From positions 1-20,600 of the IMG/VR virus record IMGVR_UViG_3300025108_000483: DNA of 20,600 nt; one strand, given 5' to 3'. Positions 7,223-13,698 of the stretch are shown piece by piece (position 1 is the first letter of the stretch; every line of letters begins with the position of its first letter). The translations under genes were made by a program, and so were the position numbers. This DNA comes from a virus. The notes below the pieces were generated by a model. That model saw only the letters and a program-made list of their open reading frames with translations, ran no database searches and was not told where the DNA came from.

Positions 7223-7600
7223 ATGAGTACAATAATAAATGGTTCGAAGCAAAATGATGTTACAGAGTTAAAGTCACTTTCAAATGATATGTATGAAAAT
7301 ATCTTTAAAGTAAATGTTCTCGATACAGATATCACTAACCTTTACTTCTACAACTTACTTAATAAGGTAATCTTTCCAGAGAATATTTCTGATGAGATTG
7401 TAGATACTATTACACTACAGAATGATTTACCGTGGACTACCCTCTCTTATAAGCTATATGGTACAATTAATTTGTGGTGGACAGTTTACCTTTTGAATAA
7501 ACCTGACTATATATTTAAGGCGAAAGCTGCTATCGAGTATAAGTATATCAAGCCTGGTGCTATGAAAGCTGTACTTCAACAAATTACACTTAATAAATAA
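7223..7600 (+). CDS. 53: Baseplate wedge protein (T4 gp53-like)
   Basis: A 125-residue protein. The middle carries LPWTTLSYKLYGTINLWWTV, the signature I associate with gp53 (W..LSYK.YG..DLWW.I...N), followed by LLNKPDYIF. It is shorter than T4 gp53 (196), lacking about 70 residues. gp53 joins baseplate wedges together around the hub. The stop TAA overlaps the next start by one base (TAATG at 7598-7602), so the next gene is probably translationally coupled. Confidence 0.75.
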   Translation: MSTIINGSKQNDVTELKSLSNDMYENIFKVNVLDTDITNLYFYNLLNKVIFPENISDEIVDTITLQNDLPWTTLSYKLYGTINLWWTVYLLNKPDYIFKAKAAIEYKYIKPGAMKAVLQQITLNK

Positions 7601-10368
7601 TGGTCATCTACGGTAATAATCTGGCAGAGAAGTTACAGGGTCTTGCTATAAGTAAAGACTTCTTAAAGTATAATACACCTTTCTGTGATATTGTTGATGA
7701 CCCTGATTTTGAGGTTGATATTAATCTTGCGTTGGGCTTTAATAGTGCAATCACTGGTAACGAAGATGCAGCTATTAAATTTGTACAGGACCTTACTCTT
7801 AATTCAAATATGATGGATAACTCTTCAGTAGAGTTTTACGTTCATAAGATGACACATAACCCAATCTTTACTTCTGCCATCAAAGAGATGAGAATGAGAT
7901 GGGATGATTTAAATGGTGCCAGTGATGACTTTCAAGACAAACTTAAAGATGCTCTTAAGGATTGCTTAAACTCCCCCTGCAACTTATTTCAAGAGACCTC
8001 AGATAGTATGGGTCGAATGGCACAGTCCGCTTCTACAAGAACATCAGATAACACGATGGGGTCTTTAAGCTTTGCTAACAATTCCGGTAATCCAAATGGT
8101 GAGGGTGATGAAGGAGATAGTGGGGTAATTACTTCTCTAAAGAATATGGTAGATGGTATGGATCAAGCTATTACCAATAAGATACCTAAGATCTTTTCGA
8201 ACGCCTTTACGGAGGTTGTAAGTGTTGCTGATAAAGCTTTCACTAATACTCAAGATGTATTGATGGGTAAGAAGAACTTACAGGATCTTGTAACTAAAGT
8301 ACAAGAGGGTAAATCATTTAGAGACCCAGCTAAGGTATTTAGATATAGTCCAGATGTTAAAGCTAACTTTGATTACTCTGCTGCTGCTTCTAATGTATTG
8401 TCCAAGATTAAAGAAGACATTGGTGGTTGCTTCAACAGATTTGAGTTTAAGTATAGGTATAATCCATATGAGAATAACATGTCTCGACCAATTGGTTCAA
8501 GGGTAGGTAACTCTAATGGTAGGAAGTATGATTCTGATGCTACAGGTAATCCAAATAGATCTGCACAGTCTAACGGTTTTGGATTAGATAGACAAACTAC
8601 TACAAGTAATCCAGGTGACAACCTAAGAGCTAATACTGTTACATTAGGTAAAGCAATAACTACTGATACTGTTAAAGTATCTAAGTCATATTTGCTTGAT
8701 GGTAAGACGAAGAATAATAGACAGAATTACTCCATCTTCGCCTCTCTCATTGATACACAGACTAAAACATTGTGGTATGAGAAATATGATAAAACACCAG
8801 GTGACAAGTTAACACTTCAAGGAATGGGTAATCTCGGTCAAAACTTCCGAATTGGTGCTTCAGTGTTTGGTAACGACGGTGATTATATTAAGCGTGCATT
8901 AAATGATGCAGATACATCAGATCAGGAGAAAAAGAAGTATGGTACTACTACAATGATAGGTAACTATAATACTGGCTTTAAGCATCAACTTGATGATGAG
9001 GGTATGGAGACTCTCTTCAATACTCCTAACACAAAGATTCTTAATGATGGTGTTGCTATTAGTACAGCTCTATTTAGAGAGTTTATAAATGATCCAGATG
9101 CTGGAATTGGAGATGCTTCATATAAGGATCCACAACTTCAAAATGAGTTTTTTGTAGCAGCAAGACCTGTTGGTTCAACAAATGACTATAAATACTATAA
9201 GATTACTGATAGTAACGATCAGTCCAAGATCAATGTTGATTTTACAGTTGGTGCTTGGAGTCACTATATGAAGTCGTTTGGTTTGGGTGAGTTGCAGGCT
9301 GCTTCAGAGGGCGCTGCGAAGAGAGAAAAGATAATTGGTACGAAATGGACAAAGGTACAAAAGATCTTTACAAACCCTAAAGCAGGTCAAATGGAGGTTC
9401 GAATATGTACTGGTCCACTTGAGGAGGTTAAAGATGCTGTTAGCAGTGATACAACAGTTATAACAGCTGAGGAGCAAGCAGCTGCACTCGAACAACTTGA
9501 AACAGGAGTAGTTGCTAATACTGGTGGTAATGTCGTCTTCCAGCTGAAAGGTAAGAAGCGCTCAGGTCCGCTGCAGCCAAGGTTAGAGAATATGATTAGA
9601 GAGGCGAGTGAACGAACCGGTTATAAGATTGTAGTATTTTCAGGTGGACAAATGTCTAAATCTGAGGCCAGAAGTAAGGGTGCAGTAGTTAGAGGTGATG
9701 ATTGGTATTTAAATGGTAGGGTAGTTCGAACAGGTTCAATTAGACATGATAACGGCTACGCTGCTGATATTCAAGTATGGGATGGTGGTACAAGATTAAG
9801 TGCAGAGAATAGTTCACACTTTGAAAGATTACGTAATTTTGCTGGGCTGCTTAAGTCCTTAGGAATGGAAAGTTATGGTGCTGGTCCAGGTTATATGAAT
9901 GGTAACCATCACGTTGATATTGCCTTTAGCGCTTCACCGCCTACAACAGGTTCAAAGACATGGGGAACTGGTACGCGATCTGCCAATACCCCTCAATGGT
10001 TGAAAGATGGGTTTATAAATGGTAAATTCAAACCTACACCTCCTCTAGAGCGTCAGGATGGTGTTGCCTCTGAAGTAAGTACAGGTAATGGTGAAGTTCC
10101 GGCCCCGGTCACTCCTAATGCTGCAGCATCAACTCCTCCAGAAGAAGAGGATTATATTGCGAAACGAGCCCGTATCGACGCCGAAAATCGGAGGATTCAT
10201 AATAGTGAAGTGGATGTCGATGCCCTTGGTACTCCGTATCCTGCATATTTTAAGCAATGGACAACAACTGGCAGTGATGGTAAAAAAGCTATTATTTGGG
10301 CTAAAAGTCAGAAAGAAGCTGACGCTACTCAAAGAGGTTATGATAGCATTCGAGAGAATGGATACTAG
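7600..10368 (+). CDS. Large tail/baseplate protein with M15-type zinc peptidase domain
   Basis: A 922-residue protein. Residues 1-130 are mainly helical with CLNSPC; 130-185 are Ser/Asn-rich; 240-640 have no motif I recognise. Residues about 655-776 match a D-Ala-D-Ala carboxypeptidase/endopeptidase (M15) domain: SGPLQPRLENMIREASE, YKIVVFSGGQ, then HDNGYAAD with H716 and D723 as zinc ligands (HxxGxAxD), and GNHHVDIAF with H771 and D773 (HVD motif). About 815-860 is a Pro-rich linker and 860-922 a charged tail. M15 enzymes cut peptidoglycan peptide cross-links. In T4 the hub protein gp5 carries a lysozyme for cell-wall entry, and this domain may do the same job with a different chemistry; I see no gp5-type OB or triplex repeat. 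The start overlaps the gp53-like gene by one base. Its TAG shares the palindrome CTAG with the stop of the convergent gene. Confidence 0.78.
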   Translation: MVIYGNNLAEKLQGLAISKDFLKYNTPFCDIVDDPDFEVDINLALGFNSAITGNEDAAIKFVQDLTLNSNMMDNSSVEFYVHKMTHNPIFTSAIKEMRMRWDDLNGASDDFQDKLKDALKDCLNSPCNLFQETSDSMGRMAQSASTRTSDNTMGSLSFANNSGNPNGEGDEGDSGVITSLKNMVDGMDQAITNKIPKIFSNAFTEVVSVADKAFTNTQDVLMGKKNLQDLVTKVQEGKSFRDPAKVFRYSPDVKANFDYSAAASNVLSKIKEDIGGCFNRFEFKYRYNPYENNMSRPIGSRVGNSNGRKYDSDATGNPNRSAQSNGFGLDRQTTTSNPGDNLRANTVTLGKAITTDTVKVSKSYLLDGKTKNNRQNYSIFASLIDTQTKTLWYEKYDKTPGDKLTLQGMGNLGQNFRIGASVFGNDGDYIKRALNDADTSDQEKKKYGTTTMIGNYNTGFKHQLDDEGMETLFNTPNTKILNDGVAISTALFREFINDPDAGIGDASYKDPQLQNEFFVAARPVGSTNDYKYYKITDSNDQSKINVDFTVGAWSHYMKSFGLGELQAASEGAAKREKIIGTKWTKVQKIFTNPKAGQMEVRICTGPLEEVKDAVSSDTTVITAEEQAAALEQLETGVVANTGGNVVFQLKGKKRSGPLQPRLENMIREASERTGYKIVVFSGGQMSKSEARSKGAVVRGDDWYLNGRVVRTGSIRHDNGYAADIQVWDGGTRLSAENSSHFERLRNFAGLLKSLGMESYGAGPGYMNGNHHVDIAFSASPPTTGSKTWGTGTRSANTPQWLKDGFINGKFKPTPPLERQDGVASEVSTGNGEVPAPVTPNAAASTPPEEEDYIAKRARIDAENRRIHNSEVDVDALGTPYPAYFKQWTTTGSDGKKAIIWAKSQKEADATQRGYDSIRENGY

Positions 10369-10868
10369 ATGTCAATAACATCTTCCTGACCTTTATCAGC
10401 CTCTGGCTCCGGTGCTTTTAACATTGCCTCCATTAGTTCTTCACGAGACATTACCAGCTTAGTTTGATTATCAGCCATATTGAGCTGCTTCTTAGAGTCA
10501 ATGTCCATTGTCTTAAGCTCTTTACGAGCCTCGTTATTGGCTTTGTTAGCATGGATCTTCTGCATTGTCTCAATAGAGCTATTTGCTGATCTCATAAGTT
10601 CAGCTAGGGAAGCAACATCTCTATTCTCAGGCGCTGATGAGATATAGTCCTTAACATTATCAACAGCATCAAGTGTAGTATCAATAAGCTTTGCTGTCTT
10701 CTTAATAAGATACTCTTCAAGGTCCTCTACCTCAGGAATCTCTTCTTTTGACTTCTCCTGCCTTGTGATAGAGTGATGCTGAGTAGTCAACTGAGATAAG
10801 ATGTCATCAACTGCACCGTCGACTTCATTACCACCGTTAGGATCAAATGTAGAATCATACTCTTCCAT
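10365..10868 (-). CDS. 16: Probable small terminase subunit (T4 gp16-like)
   Basis: A 167-residue acidic, largely helical protein (T4 gp16 has 164). The central part, LIDTTLDAVDNVKDYISSAPENRDVASLAELM then SIETMQKIH, has the plan of T4 gp16 (helix, then ...[27 protein letters not shown]), where this region forms the ring oligomer. The acidic N- and C-terminal tails agree with gp16-type proteins. The small terminase recognises and positions DNA for the large terminase ATPase during head filling. It is the only minus-strand gene here, with its own late promoter. It overlaps the peptidase gene by 4 bases tail-to-tail and is divergent from dUTPase. A different head or scaffold protein cannot be excluded. 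Confidence 0.6.
   Translation of the reverse strand: MEEYDSTFDPNGGNEVDGAVDDILSQLTTQHHSITRQEKSKEEIPEVEDLEEYLIKKTAKLIDTTLDAVDNVKDYISSAPENRDVASLAELMRSANSSIETMQKIHANKANNEARKELKTMDIDSKKQLNMADNQTKLVMSREELMEAMLKAPEPEADKGQEDVIDI
10367..10383. other. Small hairpin at convergent gene ends
   Basis: AGATGT (10367-10372) pairs with ACATCT (10378-10383) around a 5-base loop. It sits on the overlapping stop codons of two convergent genes, but no T run follows on either strand, so a termination role is doubtful. Confidence 0.25.
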
Positions 10869-10873
10869 ACACT

Positions 10874-10881
10874 TATTTAAT
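10874..10881 (-). promoter_or_regulatory. T4-type late promoter on the minus strand (ATTAAATA)
   Basis: Read on the minus strand, ATTAAATA ends 5 bases before ATG 10868. The 20-base string GTGATTAAATAAGTGTATGG (10884 down to 10865) is identical to 13683-13702 on the plus strand, covering promoter, spacer and start codon of another gene. Confidence 0.8.
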
Positions 10882-10908
10882 CACTTAGCATTACTTTGCA
10901 ACATTTAG

Positions 10909-10936
10909 TTGATTATTGCCATTCATATGCCATAAT
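10909..10936 (+). promoter_or_regulatory. Possible sigma70-like early promoter of dUTPase
   Basis: TTGATT (10909-10914) and CATAAT (10931-10936) are 16 bases apart. The start ATG lies 8 bases after the -10 box, so the transcript would start about 2 bases before it; there is no Shine-Dalgarno sequence. The element lies in the 76-base divergent region shared with the minus-strand late promoter. The match is moderate. Confidence 0.5.
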
Positions 10937-10944
10937 AGTGTTAT

Positions 10945-11367
10945 ATGTTACTACAATTTGAAAAGACTCACGTAGATGCCGTTCTACCTGGTAAGAATCA
11001 TGATAGTGATACTGGTATGGATGTTACTTGTATCGAGGACTTTACTATTCCAGCTCACGGCTCTGCTGTTGTTGGTGTTGGACTTAAGTTTGCCTTTATC
11101 CAGCCAGGATATTGGGTTAAGGTAGAAGGTCGTTCTGGTCTTGGCTTTAAGCATGGTATCATGCCTCATCCTGGTATCATTGATAGCGGCTATCGTGGCG
11201 ATGCTGGAGTTAAGCTCTATAACCTTACTGATAAAGACTATGAAGGTAACGCTGGTGATCGTATTGCTCAGTTCGTTGTCTATACTAACCATGATGTTAT
11301 TGTAACTGAAGGTGATGTAGTTGATTCTGATCGTGGTGAGAAAGGCTTTGGTTCATCTGGTAAGTAA
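10945..11367 (+). CDS. dut: dUTP diphosphatase (trimeric dUTPase)
   Basis: A 140-residue protein, typical of trimeric dUTPases, with all five motifs in order: DSDTGMDV (20-27; Thr replaces the usual Ala of AGxD), EGRSGLGFKHGI (61-72), PGIIDSGYRGDAG (76-88, with catalytic D80 and base-stacking Y83), GDRIAQFV (104-111) and RGEKGFGSSG (130-139, the P-loop-like C-terminal motif). It hydrolyses dUTP to dUMP and pyrophosphate, keeping uracil out of phage DNA and feeding dTMP synthesis. It has no late promoter but a sigma70-like one, as expected for an early or middle gene. The clamp-loader gene follows after 21 bases. Confidence 0.97.
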   Translation: MLLQFEKTHVDAVLPGKNHDSDTGMDVTCIEDFTIPAHGSAVVGVGLKFAFIQPGYWVKVEGRSGLGFKHGIMPHPGIIDSGYRGDAGVKLYNLTDKDYEGNAGDRIAQFVVYTNHDVIVTEGDVVDSDRGEKGFGSSGK

Positions 11368-11372
11368 GGAAC

Positions 11373-11378
11373 TATAAT
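11373..11378 (+). promoter_or_regulatory. Possible sigma70-like -10 box (TATAAT) before the clamp-loader gene
   Basis: A perfect TATAAT lies 10 bases before ATG 11389. The best -35 candidate, TTGGTT at 11348-11353, is 19 bases away and weak. AGGA at 11367-11370 is too far from the ATG (18 bases) to be a ribosome site. If used, the leader would be about 4 bases. Confidence 0.45.
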
Positions 11379-11388
11379 ATAATTAGTT

Positions 11389-12315
11389 ATGGTAGAATTC
11401 GATAAGATCTGGGTAGAAAAGTATAGGCCATCTAAGTTAGATGATCTTATTCTTGATGAAGGCTCTCTTAGAGTTGTTAGTCAGTTCAAGGATGAGATTC
11501 CTAACTTGCTATTCGTAGGAAGTCCTGGTACTGGTAAGACTACTCTTGCTCGTATCATTGTTAATGATATTCTTGGATGTAACTTCCTATACATTAACGC
11601 TTCTGATGAGTCTGGTATTGATGTTATTCGTCATAACATTACTAACTTCGCTCAGACTAAGTCCTTTGATGGTGGTATTAAAGTAGTAGTTCTAGATGAG
11701 GCTGATGGACTCACCCCTCAGGCACAGGCTGCACTACGCAATACTATGGAGACGTACGCTAAGTACTGTCGCTTTATTCTTACTGCTAACTATAAGCATA
11801 AGATTATTCCAGCTCTTCAGTCAAGGTGTCAATCAATCGATCTTAAACCTGAGATCAAACAAGCAGCTAAACGTTGCTTTAACATATTAAAACAAGAAAA
11901 CGTAAACGTAAGTGATGAACAGAAAATTAAATTTGGTCAGTTGGTTAAAAGAACATTCCCTGACCTCCGAAAAACTATCAACGAGCTCCAAAAGTCGGTT
12001 GTTGATGGGGAGTTGTATATTGATAGCAGCGGGAGTGACAGTGAACTTCTTAAGGCAGTCACGCAAGGACTCAAAGAAGACTCGATTAAGGTAAGAAAGT
12101 ATCTTATCGAGAACGAAGATAGGTTTCAAGGAGACTATGATACTCTTCTTGCTAACTTGTTAGACTATCTTTATGAGCAGCCTATTGACGAGTTCAAGAA
12201 GAAGCAGATGATTACTGTCATTGCTGATCACCTCTATAAGAGCGCGTTCGTCGTTGACAAAGAAATTAATGCTTTTGCTTGTATTGTTGCTTTAGAATTA
12301 GCTCTTAAGGCATAA
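11389..12315 (+). CDS. 44: Sliding-clamp loader ATPase subunit (T4 gp44-like)
   Basis: A 308-residue AAA+ ATPase (T4 gp44 has 319). It starts VEKYRPSKLDDLI, a clamp-loader signature. Walker A is GSPGTGKTT (44-52), Walker B VVVLDEAD (99-106), sensor 1 ILTAN (130-134), and SRC (145-147) supplies the trans-acting arginine finger. The C-terminal region, about 210-308, is the helical collar domain. With gp62 it loads the gp45 sliding clamp onto primer-template DNA. In T4 the loaded clamp also activates late promoters, so this gene links replication to the late motifs seen here. The gp62 gene, usually directly downstream, is not present in the window. The stop TAA lies inside the next late promoter. 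Confidence 0.96.
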   Translation: MVEFDKIWVEKYRPSKLDDLILDEGSLRVVSQFKDEIPNLLFVGSPGTGKTTLARIIVNDILGCNFLYINASDESGIDVIRHNITNFAQTKSFDGGIKVVVLDEADGLTPQAQAALRNTMETYAKYCRFILTANYKHKIIPALQSRCQSIDLKPEIKQAAKRCFNILKQENVNVSDEQKIKFGQLVKRTFPDLRKTINELQKSVVDGELYIDSSGSDSELLKAVTQGLKEDSIKVRKYLIENEDRFQGDYDTLLANLLDYLYEQPIDEFKKKQMITVIADHLYKSAFVVDKEINAFACIVALELALKA

Positions 12316-12318
12316 ATA
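12311..12318 (+). promoter_or_regulatory. T4-type late promoter (CATAAATA) overlapping the gp44 stop codon
   Basis: The TAA stop of the clamp-loader gene (12313-12315) is part of CATAAATA. The motif ends 5 bases before ATG 12324. A nearer ATG at 12320 is in another frame. Confidence 0.75.
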
Positions 12319-12323
12319 TATGC

Positions 12324-13355
12324 ATGAAGTTTAACGACTCCTTCGATAAATACATGAGCCTCTATAATGAGGCTAAGGAAGCTCCTAAGGGTAAGCATTA
12401 CGATAAAGCTGGTAGACTTCAGTCTGGTGATGCAGATGCTGATGGTCGTGGAGGTCCTAAGTTTCGTTCCGATCCTACTTATGTAAATCCCAATGAGGAT
12501 GGAGAAAGTAGAGAGTTCTTCTTTGGTTATGATATTGAAAATGTTCATCCCGTTGAAGAGTTTGTAAAAGCAAATTACAAAGAGGGTGAGTATGAAATGT
12601 CTACTGGTTACGGTGATGATGTAATGAATCACTTTAAAGTTAATGTTGATCTCGATGATGAGAGAGGTAAGAAACTTTTAGACATGATTGAAGATTGTGA
12701 TGGTGAGGGTAATTACGATGAGGATGATTACGATGAGGATAACGAGACTGCTAAGAATATTGGTAAGGGAGCGTTAAAGCTTGCTGGTAAGACTCTTAAA
12801 GGAGCCGCAAAGTTGGCTGGTAAAGGTGCACTTGAGGTTGCTCATTTTGCAACAGATGATGTATATAGGAGTAAAAAATCATCTAAGGAAGATTGCGAAT
12901 CTTGTGGCTGTTCTGATGAAGAGGCAAGAGAAGATTGCGAAACATGTGGTTGTGAAGAGAATCCAGAGTATGGTCACTTAGATGATACTTACTCTAACTA
13001 CATTGATCAGTACGAGCCTAAAGACGAGTCTAAAGAGGATTGTGAGTCTTGTGGATGTGAAGATGCTGAAGCTGGTTGTGAATGTGGCAATTGTCCAGAC
13101 TGCACACCTAAAGAGGATGCTGAGAGGATCGATAAAGATCGTATGAAGTGTAACTCACCTAAGCGTGGTGGTAGTAAGAAGTTTGTTGTTAAGGCTTGTG
13201 AGAATGGTAAAGAGAAAATTGTGCGCTTTGGAGATCCAAACATGAGAATCAAGAAGAGCAATCCTAAAGCTCGTAAGTCTTTCCGTGCACGTCATAAGTG
13301 TGATCAGAAGAAGAGTAAGTTCTCTGCTGGTTACTGGAGCTGTAAGAAATGGTAA
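12324..13355 (+). CDS. Cys-cluster protein with C-terminal Lys/Cys module (marine T4-like phage type)
   Basis: A 343-residue protein of unknown function. In order: an N-terminal amphipathic segment MKFNDSFDKYMSLYNEAKEA; an Asp/Gly-rich stretch (KGKHYDKAGRLQSGDADADG); a small alpha/beta domain at about 70-125; an acidic run (NYDEDDYDEDNE); a Gly/Ala/Lys repeat helix (about 150-172); a Cys cluster at 191-260; and a basic module at about 276-343 with KFVVKACENGKEKIVRFG, DPNMRIKKSNPKARKSFRARH and WSCKKW. I recognise that last module as recurring in hypothetical structural proteins of marine T4-like phages. There are 18 Cys in all, 13 of them in the cluster. EDAER (264-268) stands just before the basic module. 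The start is fixed by the 5-base promoter spacing. A head-internal or metal-binding role is possible but unproven. Confidence 0.8.
   Translation: MKFNDSFDKYMSLYNEAKEAPKGKHYDKAGRLQSGDADADGRGGPKFRSDPTYVNPNEDGESREFFFGYDIENVHPVEEFVKANYKEGEYEMSTGYGDDVMNHFKVNVDLDDERGKKLLDMIEDCDGEGNYDEDDYDEDNETAKNIGKGALKLAGKTLKGAAKLAGKGALEVAHFATDDVYRSKKSSKEDCESCGCSDEEAREDCETCGCEENPEYGHLDDTYSNYIDQYEPKDESKEDCESCGCEDAEAGCECGNCPDCTPKEDAERIDKDRMKCNSPKRGGSKKFVVKACENGKEKIVRFGDPNMRIKKSNPKARKSFRARHKCDQKKSKFSAGYWSCKKW
12888..13103 (+). repeat. Three diverged copies of an EDCESCGC-coding repeat plus a CxCxxCxxC tail
   Basis: The repeats encode EDCESCGC (189-196), EDCETCGC (203-210) and EDCESCGC (238-245), followed by CECGNCPDC (252-260). 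The DNA copies have diverged at third positions (GAAGATTGC against GAGGATTGT), so the peptide rather than the DNA is being kept. Confidence 0.85.
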
Positions 13356-13356
13356 T

Positions 13357-13665
13357 ATGAATAATTTTAAAGAATACTTCGAAGAGAACTTTAAAGACGG
13401 TAAGGTTAAGGGTAAGTCCAGACCTGGTCGTGCTAAAAAGGCTGGTGTTGATTGTAGCAAGAGTAAGACGGAGCTTCGTAAGATTGCCAAGAACAGTTCT
13501 GGTGAGAAGCAGAAGATGGCTCACTTTTGTGCAAACATGAAGAAGTCTGATGAAGAAGCTGAAGATGCTGAGCAGCGCTTAGATGATAAGTGTTGGAAGG
13601 GTTATAAAAAGCAAGGCACCAAGATGAAGGGTGGCAAGAGAGTTAACAATTGTGTGAAGAAATAG
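13357..13665 (+). CDS. Small basic Lys/Cys protein, possible internal head protein
   Basis: A 102-residue, Lys-rich protein of unknown function. It begins one base after the stop of the previous gene, so the two are probably co-transcribed and coupled. The N-terminus MNNFKEYFEE resembles the T4 capsid-targeting peptide MKTYQEFIAE in its spacing of aromatic and Glu residues. A middle module has KSRPGRAKKAGVDCSKS and NSSGEKQKMAHFCANMK, and the end is CWKGYKKQGTKMKGG then NCVKK; both resemble modules I associate with marine T4-like phage proteins. EDAEQR (69-74) separates them. The frame is open upstream to 13285, but that would overlap the previous gene by 71 bases and add non-matching sequence, so 13357 is preferred. 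Confidence 0.75.
   Translation: MNNFKEYFEENFKDGKVKGKSRPGRAKKAGVDCSKSKTELRKIAKNSSGEKQKMAHFCANMKKSDEEAEDAEQRLDDKCWKGYKKQGTKMKGGKRVNNCVKK
13560..13577 (+). repeat. 18-bp third copy of the EDAEQR-coding repeat
   Basis: TGAAGATGCTGAGCAGCG is identical to the first 18 bases of the repeats at 853-883 and 1084-1114, more than 12 kb away, and in the same coding frame (EDAEQ/R). Confidence 0.9.
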
Positions 13666-13685
13666 TAGGAATTACTATACTGGTG

Positions 13686-13693
13686 ATTAAATA
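13686..13693 (+). promoter_or_regulatory. T4-type late promoter (ATTAAATA)
   Basis: ATTAAATA ends 5 bases before ATG 13699, within a 20-base block (13683-13702) identical to the minus-strand promoter/start of the small terminase gene. It lies in the 33-base gap after the stop at 13665. No Shine-Dalgarno sequence is present. Confidence 0.8.
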
Positions 13694-13698
13694 AGTGT

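Noticed and set aside
13285-13356. Earlier start for the small basic protein
   Set aside because: The extension overlaps the conserved C-terminal module of the preceding gene, and the N-terminal pattern MNNFKEYFEE begins at 13357.
13560-13577. The 18-bp/31-bp repeats as mobile-element ends or recombination sites
   Set aside because: They are in frame within genes, with no flanking target duplication or associated recombinase; a coding explanation (EDAEQR) fits better.
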